Origin: Pyrenula massariospora
Taxonomy: Eukaryota > Ascomycota > Eurotiomycetes > Pyrenulales > Pyrenulaceae
Reading direction: 5' to 3'
DNA length: 64,000 nt
Assembly: GCA_021030905.1 (NCBI GenBank)
Contig: JAGFMI010000009.1
Coordinates: forward strand, 1,240,001-1,304,000
The notes under the pieces are model-generated. The model made no database searches. It was not told where the DNA came from and was given only the letters and a program-made list of their open reading frames with translations. This document shows positions 53,461 to 64,000 of this stretch, one piece after another. A program made the position numbers and the translations under genes. Position 1 is the first letter of the stretch, and each line of letters starts with the position of its first letter.

Positions 53461-55527
53461 ATGGCCACTACGACCCTGAGCGGGCCAATGTCAACCAGAA
53501 TCTATAGCGACGCGCCGACGCCCATGAGCCCTCGAGGTCTTCCGGGTGGTCATATGGCGCCTTTCTCGGATGGTAGCGGTCTGCATCCCAGCCATCAGAC
53601 CTTCAGTACCATCGCCGTCGTCCACGCACAAGGGCAGGAAAGCATAGTTTCTCTGATAGCAGAGGTATTGGGAAGAGCATGGACACTGAATACCGCCATT
53701 CCGGATTGGAAGAGCATAGAACCCGGCATCATTATCGGCATCAGAGACGATCATATCCGAAGAGGACTCTATGGTAGAGATAAATCAGCTATCCTCCTAA
53801 TCAATACGCATTGTGTAGATTCGGGCAGGATCCCCGATGAGGATCTAACAAACGAATGTGACTATGAGTTTCTCTACTCCCAAAGTCCATTCTTCCGCAG
53901 AGATCTCACGCGCTTTCTCTCCCACATCTTGGGTCAAAATCGCCCACATGACGACCTAGTCCGAAAGAGAAGAAGTACCTTCATTTCGACAACATTTCCC
54001 GACGTCCGTACTGCTCTGGCTAACCTTGACATCTTGTCCGTTGGGTCAGACGCAATAGAGATCCGGGTGGATTTGCTCAAGGAGCCTGAACCCGACGGCA
54101 GCTTTCGTCCGGTGCCAAGTCTGAAATACGTGGGCCAGCAAATAATGTTACTTCGTCAGCGAACAGAGCTGCCCATCATTTTCACCACCCGGTGTACGAA
54201 AGAGAATGGCAAGTTTCCCATGGACGACCCAAATCTTTTTTTCAAGTACCTCTACAGAGCGATCCAATGGGGCGTTGAGTATATCGACGTTGAGTTATGG
54301 CTACCAGAGGAGATTCGACGGCGCCTTTCGGAGAAGCGAGGCAACAGCACTATCATGTCGGCATTCCACGATTTCTCAGGAAAATGGAAATGGACCAGCG
54401 ATGAGGCGCAAACGCTCTTCAAAGAAGGTGCCAAGTACGCTGGTATTGTCAAAATGATCGCCATGGTCAACTCTATGGAAGAGAATTATGAGCTCGAGTA
54501 CTTCCGATCCACGATTAAAGCTAACTATACTCATCCGCCGCTCTCCGCTGTCAACATGGGCCAGATGGGCCAGCTTTCTCGGGCCCTCAACACCATTTTC
54601 TCCCCAATCACTCACCCACTTCTGCCCCGTGTCGCTGCTCCTGGCCAGCTTAGCGCCGCCGAGATCAACGGCGCTCTTCATATCATGGGCCAACTACCCA
54701 AAAGAGATGTCTATGCCATTGGGAGCTTCCGATCAACACCTCAATCCATGTTCTTCGAGAAATGTTTTAACGAGCTCGGCCTACCCCATCATTTTACCTG
54801 CGTCGACCGGGGCCCGAAAGGATCGATCGAGGCGTTCATCATGCAGAGCGGCTTTGGTGGGGCCTATGTCAACCCGCCATTGAGTGCATCGGCAAATTAC
54901 ATCCCCCGGGCAAGCGACGCCGCCCAGGCAATAGGCCTGATCGACACTATTGTTGTAGACGAGGGCAATGATCAACAGCGGCTGGTGGGCGAGAATGCTA
55001 CTTGGAAAGGCATCCGAGCCACGCTGGTGCGCGACTTCGTTCCCTCTGCCTACCGTGGGCGAGCCGCCATCATCCTCTCAAGTTCAGAGACGGATGCGGC
55101 AGCGGCCATCTTTGCTCTACGCAGCCTGGACATTGGCACCATCTATACCGTAGGCTTCCGGGCTCAAGGCCCGCTTGCTCCCGGCCTAGAGCCGTTTACG
55201 TCGATCGAGTCGGTGAAGAGAGTAGAACAACCCTTTGTCATCGTATCTGCTTTGCCACCGGAGAAGTCACTGCTTGTTCAACCCCTGTTGCGGCACTACA
55301 CGGCCAACGGGCGATCCACACCTCGATCCAAGGGCAAGGTATTCCTTGACCTCGCCAACGGACCTCGAAAAGGGGATCCGCTGGCGGTGGCAGCCAATTG
55401 TGGCTGGACGGCGTATGGTACCGCCGACGTGAGTGCGTGGACCACGGTGGAGACGCTGCGGCTTTTGGTCGGCAGCAACGTCCCCTTTGATTTTGTTCGA
55501 ATGGCGTCTGGGCGTGGCCTGTACTAG
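53461..55527 (+). CDS. Quinate-repressor-like protein (AROM C-terminal-type pseudo-enzyme)
   Basis: 688 aa, one exon; the ATG at 53461 (MATTTLSGPMSTRIYSDAPT) is the first in frame. The layout copies the last three AROM domains, as in QutR/Qa-1S repressors of quinate use: a shikimate-kinase-like region (about 40-180), a type I dehydroquinase-like barrel (about 185-400) and a shikimate-dehydrogenase-like part (about 415-688). The kinase part has no P-loop GxxGxGKS. The barrel keeps EIRVDLL, FTTRC, His303 in SAFHDFSG and Lys331 in GIVKMIAM, at the spacing of the Schiff-base pair in true dehydroquinases. The dehydrogenase part has lost the shikimate-binding and catalytic residues: GSFRSTPQSMFF replaces GxPxxHSxSPxxHN, GAYVNPPL replaces the VTxPxK lysine motif, and GENATWKG replaces the NTDxxG aspartate motif. 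It therefore looks regulatory, perhaps binding a pathway metabolite. It is followed downstream by a Zn2Cys6 regulator on the same strand. Confidence 0.85.
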   Translation: MATTTLSGPMSTRIYSDAPTPMSPRGLPGGHMAPFSDGSGLHPSHQTFSTIAVVHAQGQESIVSLIAEVLGRAWTLNTAIPDWKSIEPGIIIGIRDDHIRRGLYGRDKSAILLINTHCVDSGRIPDEDLTNECDYEFLYSQSPFFRRDLTRFLSHILGQNRPHDDLVRKRRSTFISTTFPDVRTALANLDILSVGSDAIEIRVDLLKEPEPDGSFRPVPSLKYVGQQIMLLRQRTELPIIFTTRCTKENGKFPMDDPNLFFKYLYRAIQWGVEYIDVELWLPEEIRRRLSEKRGNSTIMSAFHDFSGKWKWTSDEAQTLFKEGAKYAGIVKMIAMVNSMEENYELEYFRSTIKANYTHPPLSAVNMGQMGQLSRALNTIFSPITHPLLPRVAAPGQLSAAEINGALHIMGQLPKRDVYAIGSFRSTPQSMFFEKCFNELGLPHHFTCVDRGPKGSIEAFIMQSGFGGAYVNPPLSASANYIPRASDAAQAIGLIDTIVVDEGNDQQRLVGENATWKGIRATLVRDFVPSAYRGRAAIILSSSETDAAAAIFALRSLDIGTIYTVGFRAQGPLAPGLEPFTSIESVKRVEQPFVIVSALPPEKSLLVQPLLRHYTANGRSTPRSKGKVFLDLANGPRKGDPLAVAANCGWTAYGTADVSAWTTVETLRLLVGSNVPFDFVRMASGRGLY

Positions 55528-57396
55528 GTGCATTGGGAACTACAAGCTACAGAGCATAGCATGGGCGTTTTGTTCTTTCCTTCTCCAAGCGCAGAGGTAG
55601 GGAGGGTAACATCAGGCGAAACGCGTAGACGGTTAATGCTATACACTATGGTTTATTTTCCCGGAATTTCCGCGATTGCGCTGGCTTCGACCGCAAGGAG
55701 CCCAGCTCGGAGTCATGTGTTTGGGCAGAGGTGGCTCGGTGGCCGTCCGGATCAGCGGACGTTCCTAGAGGCTGAAGCTTGGTCGATTGGAAGAAATGCA
55801 CTGATTGCCGGCCAGGGCCGGGGGATCCCTTAGACCAGCTGCCATGTCTGTTTTCAGGCACTACAGCTAGCGCTCTCGGAACTGGGGTGTTTTCCCCAGA
55901 TCGAGGACACGGTTGGTTCCGAGGGTGATCAGGGTCTAAAGCTGCCTCTTGGGGCTTGAATCTCTCCATGCTGCACGCAATCTGAGACCGCATCGTGAAT
56001 GGCTCGCGGCGGAAGACTAACGGCTGTCTAGCTGTTTTGGCCGCGGAGGAAAGTCTGGGGAAGCTCGAGGCAAGGCAGGATCAGAATGAAAAGAAGGAAA
56101 GGGGTCAGGTGGCCCCTCCGATGCGGGAGCAGACTCAGTTGATCACGCCGTGCCCTGCTGTTTGGCTCAGGGTAAAGCCATGGGAGGACTTGGCTGTGGT
56201 GATAACGTGTTGATAGTTTCTGTCAGGGCCAGATGTAGCTTGCAGATGCACCCCACCACATCATAATGAGGTTTCATATAGCAGTCTGAACTGGCCGGAG
56301 TCGGACACAACAACTCAGGCTGAATCAGAGCCTCGGTTAGAATTTGATTGCGGCTGATTGGAGAGTGACCGATATGGTGGATGGCACGTGTGCATGCAGA
56401 TCCTGTTACGCAACCACTGCGGTGTACTGCATTGTCAATGGCCATTATTCGCGGGCGTGAGCAGAAAAATCGATCGAATTTCTCGATGCATCAATTTTTT
56501 GCCAGGCACAAGCTCGGACGTTTGAGGTTGCGATAAGCCGTGGGCCTGGCATGGAGGGATGACGATGGGGAGGAACAGATGAAGGCGAAATTGCTTAATC
56601 ACGGAGCCTGGTCGGGAAGGGTCCAAAGCGGGCGGCTCTGATTCAGGGCCACCTCCCTAGTATGATCAGGATCCTTCTTGTCACCAGCACCACAAGTCTG
56701 AACTAGGAGAATTTTAGATGACTTGGAGTTTGGGAGTGGTTCGTGGCCAGATGGGAGCAGGAGATGGTTGCGGTTGTGATCGAGGCGGATAGGGTGGTTA
56801 GCTGGTACGTGTACCTCGCTAGCCGTTGTGGTCGTGAAAACGGCGGAAGAGAGCGCGGAGGAGGAGTGTGGAGAAGTTGCAACAGGGCCTTCCCCGCACG
56901 GGCAGGCGACGGTGGTTGCAGCGTCTGCCGTACTGCACCCCGGCTGCTGTGCCTCAGACCCCGACTTCTCCAGGTCCCATGGATCCACTGCCCGGCGCCC
57001 TCTAGACCACCGATGACCTCGCTCTCCACGTTCCTATCCAAACACCCCGTCCTCCTTCGCCAACCGGTCGACCTTGCCCTCCCCCACCGGACCGAGTCCC
57101 TGCCTAAGCACCCCCCAGGTCCCTCAGCGCAAAACATCCTTCATGCCGGTCATGTTGTTCATTATTTCATTTCAGACTCGAACTAACCGCTAAGCTTCTG
57201 CATGGAAGCAGCCACCACCACCACCCTATCTCTTTCCACCTTCTCCAGGAAAATCCAGGGACCCTCCGCCGACTTCAACCGCCAGCTCACCTCCTTGTAC
57301 AAAACATTGCCATGTCCTGCCTAATCTCCCCACCGGTTGCCAGCTGCCCCTTCCTCTTGTTCTGACACAGCTGAATCTTCACCATCTGCTCCTTCG
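55528..57396. other. Intergenic region upstream of the second Zn2Cys6 gene
   Basis: Frames at 56700-57190 on both strands are Arg/Pro/Ser-rich by base composition and lack motifs. The last 200 bases are C/T-rich, as expected of a leader. Confidence 0.5.
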
Positions 57397-60303
57397 ATGT
57401 CGTGTACTGCGGTCCTTCCTCAGCCTAACCTACCTGGAGGAGAGTTTGGCTACGAGTACGCCATGTCGCGCCCCCAAGTTGGCATCGATCGCCTTCCTGC
57501 CCGGCGGATGACTTCAGAGCCGCGTGAGTCGATGAATTGCAAGTCCTGCCGCAAGAGAAAGGTAGGCCTCGCTCCCGATCCGCCACGGCACGCCGGTCTC
57601 TAAACATCAATGTAGATCAAGTGCAATCGTATGCGGCCGACTTGTGAAGCATGCAGCGTTTTTCAGTGTCCCTGTATTTACGGTGCGGAAGCCTCGATTA
57701 ATTTGCCACTATCGTCTAACGTTCGCAGACGCCATACCCAAGAAACGGGGACCCAAGAGCGACGTCCTTGAGGCGCTGTTAAAGCGGGTCGACGGATTAG
57801 AAAAACGCCTCCAAGAAGAAAAGAAGCCACTTTCCCCGGCCGAAGACGAGCCAGATGCCGGAGTCGAAACCCAACCAACGAACAATTTCAACATCCAAAA
57901 TCAACCACACGCTCCGCCAGCGAGAATTGAGACGGATCTCTACGCTGCCTCTGAAGCTAGGTATGTTATCTTCCATTCTCCACTCCAAATTTTAAGATGT
58001 TGACGGGAGCAGCAGCAGTCAACCCTCTCCGGTTGTTCTACCTGAGACCGTTTTGGATGTGTTCTTTTCACGCATCCATGGCAAACCGTACTACATTCTT
58101 GACGAGCATACAACGCGGCAGATGCACGCCATTGGCCAATTGAGCGCAAGCCTCCTCGTAGCTATCTATGCCGTCACGGCGAGGTCAGCATGAAGACTTC
58201 TATTCACCTTACCAAGCTAAATCTTCGCTAGGTACGCTTCAAACGAGACCGGCTACGAAGCGGCCGTAAGGGCGAGCAACGACTTCGCCGTCAAGGCACG
58301 AAATGAGATCGACATCGACGAGCCATCGATTGAGTCTCTCCAAACTCTACTGCTTCTATGTATGGCGTTCTTTGCCAATGGCAAAGGAAAGAGGGCATAT
58401 ATGACCTTGGGTAAGCTATGATGTGTTACCTATCAATAACACTTACTTATTTTGAGTAGCTAGCAGTATTGGCATGGCATTTTCGCTTGAGCTACATCGC
58501 GAAGTACCCGCCAAGGCCAAATTATTATCCACGGAACGAGAAATGCGACGACGACTGTTCTGGACTTGTTACATGATGGATCGATTCGCCTCTTGCGGCT
58601 CGAAACGGCCGTCTATAATTTCCGACAAGTCAATCTTCCTACGTCTGCCTTCTTTCATTCCTCAGCAGGGTGCCTTGCCAATCGATGGTGAGACCTTTAA
58701 CGCCGGCCCGAACGTTCAGTTTGCACAAGATTCTCGACGACAGAGCCAGGGTCCTGCGGGACTATTGATTGATATTGTTAGGATTCTTGGGGTGACAAAT
58801 CGTTATCTTGCCGCTGGTGGTGTCAAGGGAGACTCTCACTTCCCATGGCACTCCTTGTCAAATCTGTCAAAGATACGTCAAGAGCTAGATATCTGGGCTG
58901 CTGGAACTCAGGATACGTTCGCTTCCATCGAAACTCTTTTCGGGCAACCAGAGAGCACAACGCTGCTACTGAGCAAGCTAGTCTATCATCTGATACACTG
59001 CCTCATCTATCGCCCTTTCTTACCAATCGATCTTGCCGAATTACGAGGCACCGGACAGCACCAGTCATGGCAAATTGAAGCGACCAATCTATGCTTCCTT
59101 CACGCCAATGCCATTGCCGAATTGGTAGAGCTCGGAAAGAGCTGCTCGCCTGTTGAATGGCCCGACTTCGTCGGCTATTGCGTCTGCACCGCGGGAACCG
59201 TACACGTTCACGGCATTCATTACAAAGGTCGAGAGGGCGAGGCATTTGCACTCAGCCCGGACTTTTTAACTCAGGAGATGCATCAGCTGAGCTGGCTACG
59301 CTCATTATGGAGTGGCGTTCAGCACCAGAAAGCCATGCTGGAGCGAATCTTCCATTGCCACGCGGAACTTGTGAAGTCTCTCTCGTCCAATCCGATGCGA
59401 TTCTCACCAGTCTTCCATTTAGAAGACTTTTTTGACCGATACCCTGGCCAGTTCTTTGACGGTTCGCATGTGACGCTCATCGACATCTTGACGGAAGTCG
59501 ATCAAGAGAGGTATGTTCCCTATAATGACGCTAAGGTCGATGCTTATGGACGCAGTGTTACACTTGGTCAAACACGAGAACATCCAGTCTCAGATCGTGT
59601 ATTGCTCGGCCAGCCTTCCAACCCCGCTGCTATCTCTCAACCTATGAATCAGATTCAGAACCTTCCCCCGACACCTACTGCACCCGCTTATCACCACCAC
59701 TCTCAGAATCAGCGCCCAAAATCTAGACGTAGGGCTACGGCACCAACAGGCACGAAATTTGGTGCCCCTCTAATGTCACCCGCCACAGACACATCATTCT
59801 CTATCCCAGCACCGCCTCAAACCCCGCGAGCGAGCTTCTCTCAAGGCCCACCAACACAAGGCTCTCCATCTACGCCTAAAGCTGGCCTGTCATTTACCCC
59901 GCTACCGGAATTTTCTACCCTTCCTATACTACCCGATCACTACTCTCCCGGTGTCTTTCCATTTTCCCCTTCCGCATTCCCGCCAGCGGCGTCAGACCCC
60001 ATCTTTGCACCGACGCCGCCACCAAATCCGCAATATGCCACATTTCCATTCACTCAGCAACAGCAACCGGGTCAACAAGCCCCTGCTAATGCCATGACCC
60101 CTGGCGCTTATAGCCAGGCGTCCGGCTCTCATGCGAGTGCCAGTGAACGATCCGCAAATGCCTCGGAAAAAGATCCATTCCTCAGTCTCCTGGAGCAGCT
60201 GGCTGAGAATGAACAAAACGAGAGAGGTGGCCCGAGCGAGCTGGACTTTTTCCTCGGGAGCAATGTTGAGGAAGTCGCAATGGGCGATCACGGGAGTGGT
60301 TGA
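57397..60303 (+). CDS. Zn2Cys6 transcription factor with Fungal_trans domain
   Basis: Six exons: 57397-57561, 57616-57682, 57729-57960, about 58016-58183, 58232-58410 and 58460-60303. The five introns are 46-55 nt with GT/AG ends. The joined frame is intact throughout, about 884 aa. The fourth exon could start at 58013, 58016 or 58019 (a CAG repeat acceptor), changing one residue. Joining exons 1 and 2 completes the zinc cluster: CKSCRKRK plus [20 protein letters not shown], at about residues 48-78. A basic linker and leucine-heptad segment follow ([20 protein letters not shown], then EKRL). The Fungal_trans region (about 170-560) includes [28 protein letters not shown] and [20 protein letters not shown]. 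The C-terminal 250 residues are Pro/Gln/Ser-rich, activation-domain-like. The ATG at 57463 is an alternative start. It lacks the cluster sequence expected of QutA/Qa-1F, so its adjacency to the QutR-like gene does not make it the quinate activator. Confidence 0.9.
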
Positions 60304-63300
60304 AGGATGGCGTCACATGGGCCGTGCTAGGCACCCCTTGATGATTTTCAATGTATATATGCTAGCTATTTTCACTTGTACATAAGGGAAGGCTGTCTGT
60401 CAACCTTTTTTTTTTCGTTTTCTTCACTTCTACTGTGGATATTTCGGTCAAGACTTTGAAAGATGTTTACGTCAGATATGAATGAGATGATCTATCACGG
60501 GGGCGGGTCGTCCGAATTGGAATAGATGAGCTTATCGTCTTTGATACCCCTTCCCAAAATCATTAAATTGATGATTCAAGCTATCTATCTCTGTTTCCCC
60601 CAATCAAAATCACTGTATTCATTTTTTTGATGAAGATTTTCAGGGCCAGGCACTGGTTGCTACTTTACTGCTGGGTTCCAGCGTTGATTCAAACATAAGA
60701 TCTCCGTTTTATACTGCAATAACGTGCGTTACACAAAACTCGGATTCCCCTATGCGGTGGTCACGTCCGATTCGATCAGGAATCGATCACGAATGATAGG
60801 TATTTGCTTGGGGGAGAAGGCAGCATGATGGAGTTTTTTCTTACAAGGGGAAGGGGAACGGGGGGAGTGCCATAAATTTGTTTACCGCCCTTTCCAAGCG
60901 AGGCTTGCTCTTGCCTTGCCTTGCTTTGCCCTGCCCTGATTCTCTCTGCGCTGCGCTGCGCTGCGCCTCAACCTGTGAAGGTGAACGAGCCGACCGCACG
61001 GTGCAGTGCAGTGCGGGTTCATCTTGAAACAACCGACGAGCACGAATTCGTCACGGCCCGTTTCCGTCAGTGAAGGAAGGGGGGAGACCGTGCCTTGCAC
61101 ACACACCCCTTCAATCTCGGTACCGTACCTGCCTTATAGGGCAGCTCTTCAGGGTCTAAACCTGAATTCGATTAGGCGGCCAAGCCTTTTTGGGGGCGGG
61201 GCGTCGAGAGGCGTGTGGGCGGTGGCTGACCCCGCATTATGGCTTGCGTTACCCTTTTTTGGTGAGTTTATCTTGCTTTGGGTTTTTTTGCTTTTTCTTT
61301 GCTTGTCACGTGGCGGTCGGCCGGTGGTGGTTTTGGGGGTGGGATGTTTTGGTGCTGGTGGGGAAGAGGGGGGAATTTACCCCGGATTCGTCATTTGACT
61401 AAGGATTGTTAGCTTCCTTTAGGATAATCTCCGGTGGTTGTGGATAGCAAGCAGCAAGATGTGCCGAGGTGTTTTTTTGGATTTGGGATAAGGGACGACC
61501 AGCGCAGCTTGTGACGTTCAGATGGATGGGGGAGGAGCGGTGTGACGAGAGGGAAGCCGGAAAAAGCAATTCTGGCGCGGCATAAGGCTGATGCTTGGGC
61601 ATGTGCTGTTATCCTTGGTGTTCATGCGTGGGCAGGCGTGAGAGTTCTAGAAACATGATGAAGACGTAGATAGGCAAGGGGGATGAGAGGTATGGGAAGG
61701 ATTAGTCGGAGTAGGTCCGGAGTCTGGAGGGGAGATCCGGTAGGATGGTCGCTCTGGATCCCGGTGGATAGGTAGGGAGGTATACGTCAAATTCCAAATC
61801 GCACTGCTCGTACACTATCTCATAAGGATACGAAGGTTGCGGAACCAGTGACAGGGTCTGGCAGAGAAAAGTTCTGGAAGGATTGTATTTCAGTTGGGAT
61901 CCTTCCGTCTGTCCGAGGGTGGCTGCTCGAATCTAGGTGATGTGGTGACTTTCTATGCGTCGTTGATGCTTCGTGGGCGCTGAAGGAGAGGGGTTGGAGG
62001 CGCCGAGGAGGAAGTGAATAGGGTAGGAAAATGAAGCTGTAGTATATACTACGTAAGTGTTATTGAACCACAGGCTGGAAGGTTAGGTGGCTTTGCAACG
62101 TCTCTTGCAGCCGGCGGGCCGGGATGCCGATAGGGACTTGAGGGCAGGCAGGACTTGATATTAGCTCCTTGCGCCGTCAATCAAGCAGGATCAACGAGGT
62201 TGGAGACCGGCAAACAAAGATGAACATACATTCATACCACGACATCGCCTGAGATTCGTTCATTCATCAATTTCCACGATACCACTCCTACTCTCGTGCC
62301 AGTCGGGAAGACCTAACCTCCAGCAACTCGGATGCAAGATTAGAAGTGGAACGTCAGGTGCTGCCTAATCGGGTAAGTCCCGGTTAATATATTACTACAA
62401 ATCAGAATGCAGCATATCGGGGAGTCCCCGACGCGCGCTGTCAGGGGCAGTCTAATGTTCTAAGACTCCTGGTCCTTCTGTAGCCGGCTCAGACCGAGGT
62501 TAGCTGTAACAGGTCTTCCTACGCGCTGTGGTCACGGGTCGGTGTCTCTTTCGTGGCTGAAGGGCCGAAGAGGGGAAAATATTGATGAAGGATAGGAACG
62601 AGGAGACTCACCGAGGAGATAATTCGTAGCAGGCTGACCTCTGACCACTTAGCATTAATGTGGTTTAATGAGGCGAGATAGATGCAGGCGTAGTATTCAG
62701 CCGAAAAGAGAAGCAGGAGGTATTGTTTGTCTGCTTTCACGTGATGTCGGTCTTTCCTTCTTTGGTCCTTGAAGATTTGAGCAGGCTGTCATGAATCGAG
62801 AGGCTCAATTAGGCTATACATATCGACCAGGAATATATTGGTGTCGATCCAGGAACAAGTTTCAAGCAACGGCGATCGTACACTATAGATATCCGGTATC
62901 CACAATGTGGTGGCCGACCCTCGGTCTGCAGCCAGACCAATTCAAGTCATCTGACGCCTCTATATGCTCCTCTCCGGAGGCTCCGGACCGACAGGGAAAG
63001 CAGCGGAGCAGGTGTTTATGCAGGGTCCTCTTTCACACTGGTGCGGACTCGGCCCAGTCCGTTGATATCCGGGGTTGTTGCTCAGCGAGACCGGTCCGCG
63101 CCTGGGCAGCACATCGTTGTGAATACAGGATACATGCCACATAAGACTTGATTGCAGATGAACCAGGGCCAAACGCAAAGTCTTGACCGTGCTCTGGCTA
63201 AGCGAGAGCGGGAGATGGTTCCTTCTCGACTAACTCCACACTCATGGCAAGGAAGAAGCACAAAGAGACTTTAGGATCCAGCTGCCTCTTTTGATTCGGA

Positions 63301-64000
63301 TGATAGATGAGGACCCTAGCTATTTCAAATTTCGGTGATGCGCACTAGATCCTGGTTTCGACCAAGAAACCGGTCTGAAAATCTCCAAAAGCAACAAAAT
63401 AGTCCTTCTTGAGGCTTGGGTGTGTCTTGACTGGAAGGCGAAGGATTAGGACTGGGGAGATAGCGTATTTGGTATCGTAACTAGATGATGAATGTTTGCT
63501 CGTCTAGGCGCTGTTGGACTGACATAGTTGTGGAGGCTGCGTTTGCTTTTTTGGGACCGGCAAGACGAAGCAGCAAAGTACCGTACTGAATCGTACGATA
63601 GCCGGTCAATCAATCATAATGCTTCGATGCATGTGAGGCTGGAGCAAACGAAATCCGCAGCCCGCAGTTAACAGAGCTCCTGCTTCCATGACTGCGCTCT
63701 TCGGTTCATCAGGAACGTTATCATTTCCCGATAGGCATGGAGCACCATGAATGAATATCCCAAGTATCACCGAGTATTGTCAAAATCCAGAGGATCATGG
63801 TATGTTGGATATCGTTGCTACCAACGTATGGTCTTAGGTCCTTTCGGCATATTTTGACTCTATGGCCTGCATTGATCCAAGTCAACTCGGCTCCAGGGCG
63901 GTAGACAAGTAAAGTTGACCTTTACCGGTGTGCAATTTCACCTCTTCGCAACTAACCTAATCTCTGCCTGTATGCCAGCTTTATGATCAACCTTCAGTCT
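60304..64000. other. 3.7-kb gene-poor right edge
   Basis: No gene was found. It contains poly-T at about 60404-60415, a block of pentanucleotide repeats at 60909-60966 (listed), and G-rich sequence at 61180-61380. Open frames are short and without domains. Confidence 0.5.
60909..60966. repeat. Two adjacent pentanucleotide microsatellites
   Basis: An imperfect (TTGCC)n array at about 60909-60938 mixes TTGCC, TTGCT and CTGCC units. After eight bases it is followed by a near-perfect CTGCG array (about four copies) at 60946-60966. They share the frame CTGCN, so one may derive from the other. Confidence 0.75.

Noticed and set aside
1-64000. Search by eye for transposases, reverse transcriptases, integrases and long terminal repeats
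   Set aside because: No such domain or terminal repeat pair was recognised anywhere in the window.

Overview
The window is nuclear DNA of a filamentous ascomycete (Pezizomycotina). The genes have short introns of about 45-116 nt with GT...AG ends and CTAAC/CTGAC-type branch sites. They encode Zn2Cys6 regulators and long Ser/Pro/Thr-rich disordered proteins, and include a fungal DUF3669 relic. I cannot place it below class level. About 17 genes are supported, on both strands, separated by some long gene-poor gaps. I saw no transposase, reverse transcriptase, rRNA, tRNA or CRISPR array.

Left part (1-20 kb): a Zn2Cys6 regulator on the minus strand (2414-4519) and a SAM+PH domain protein on the plus strand (9315-11618). 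An 8.4-kb gene desert follows. It holds an A/B-alternating minisatellite (about 12385-12960) with an inverted copy beside it, and a dead DUF3669 gene (about 16070-16780) with three in-frame stops.

Middle part (20-41 kb): two or three lineage-type hypothetical proteins (20063-25775), then a compact housekeeping block. This block has a HYPK-like NatA partner (minus), diverging from a class II DAHP synthase that has a Gcn4/CpcA-type site upstream. Next come a mitochondrially targeted short-chain dehydrogenase, a predicted N-myristoylated helix-turn-helix protein, the oligosaccharyltransferase subunit Swp1/ribophorin II (minus), a large DUF3020-like/AT-hook protein and a Ser/Thr-rich single-pass membrane protein.

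Right part (41-64 kb): an SH3-RasGEFN-RasGEF exchange factor of the Cdc25 type (minus), a conserved disordered protein, a five-exon aldo/keto reductase, and a quinate-repressor-like pseudo-enzyme built from the last three domains of the AROM polypeptide. Last is a six-exon Zn2Cys6/Fungal_trans regulator, followed by 3.7 kb without a visible gene.

Functional links are loose, as expected for a fungal chromosome arm. The only thematic echo is aromatic metabolism: the entry enzyme of the shikimate pathway (27.5 kb) and a QutR-type repressor relative (53.5 kb) share the window, but no quinate catabolic enzyme lies between them. Gene models joined across introns were built by hand from splice signals and reading frame, and every joined model stays in frame.
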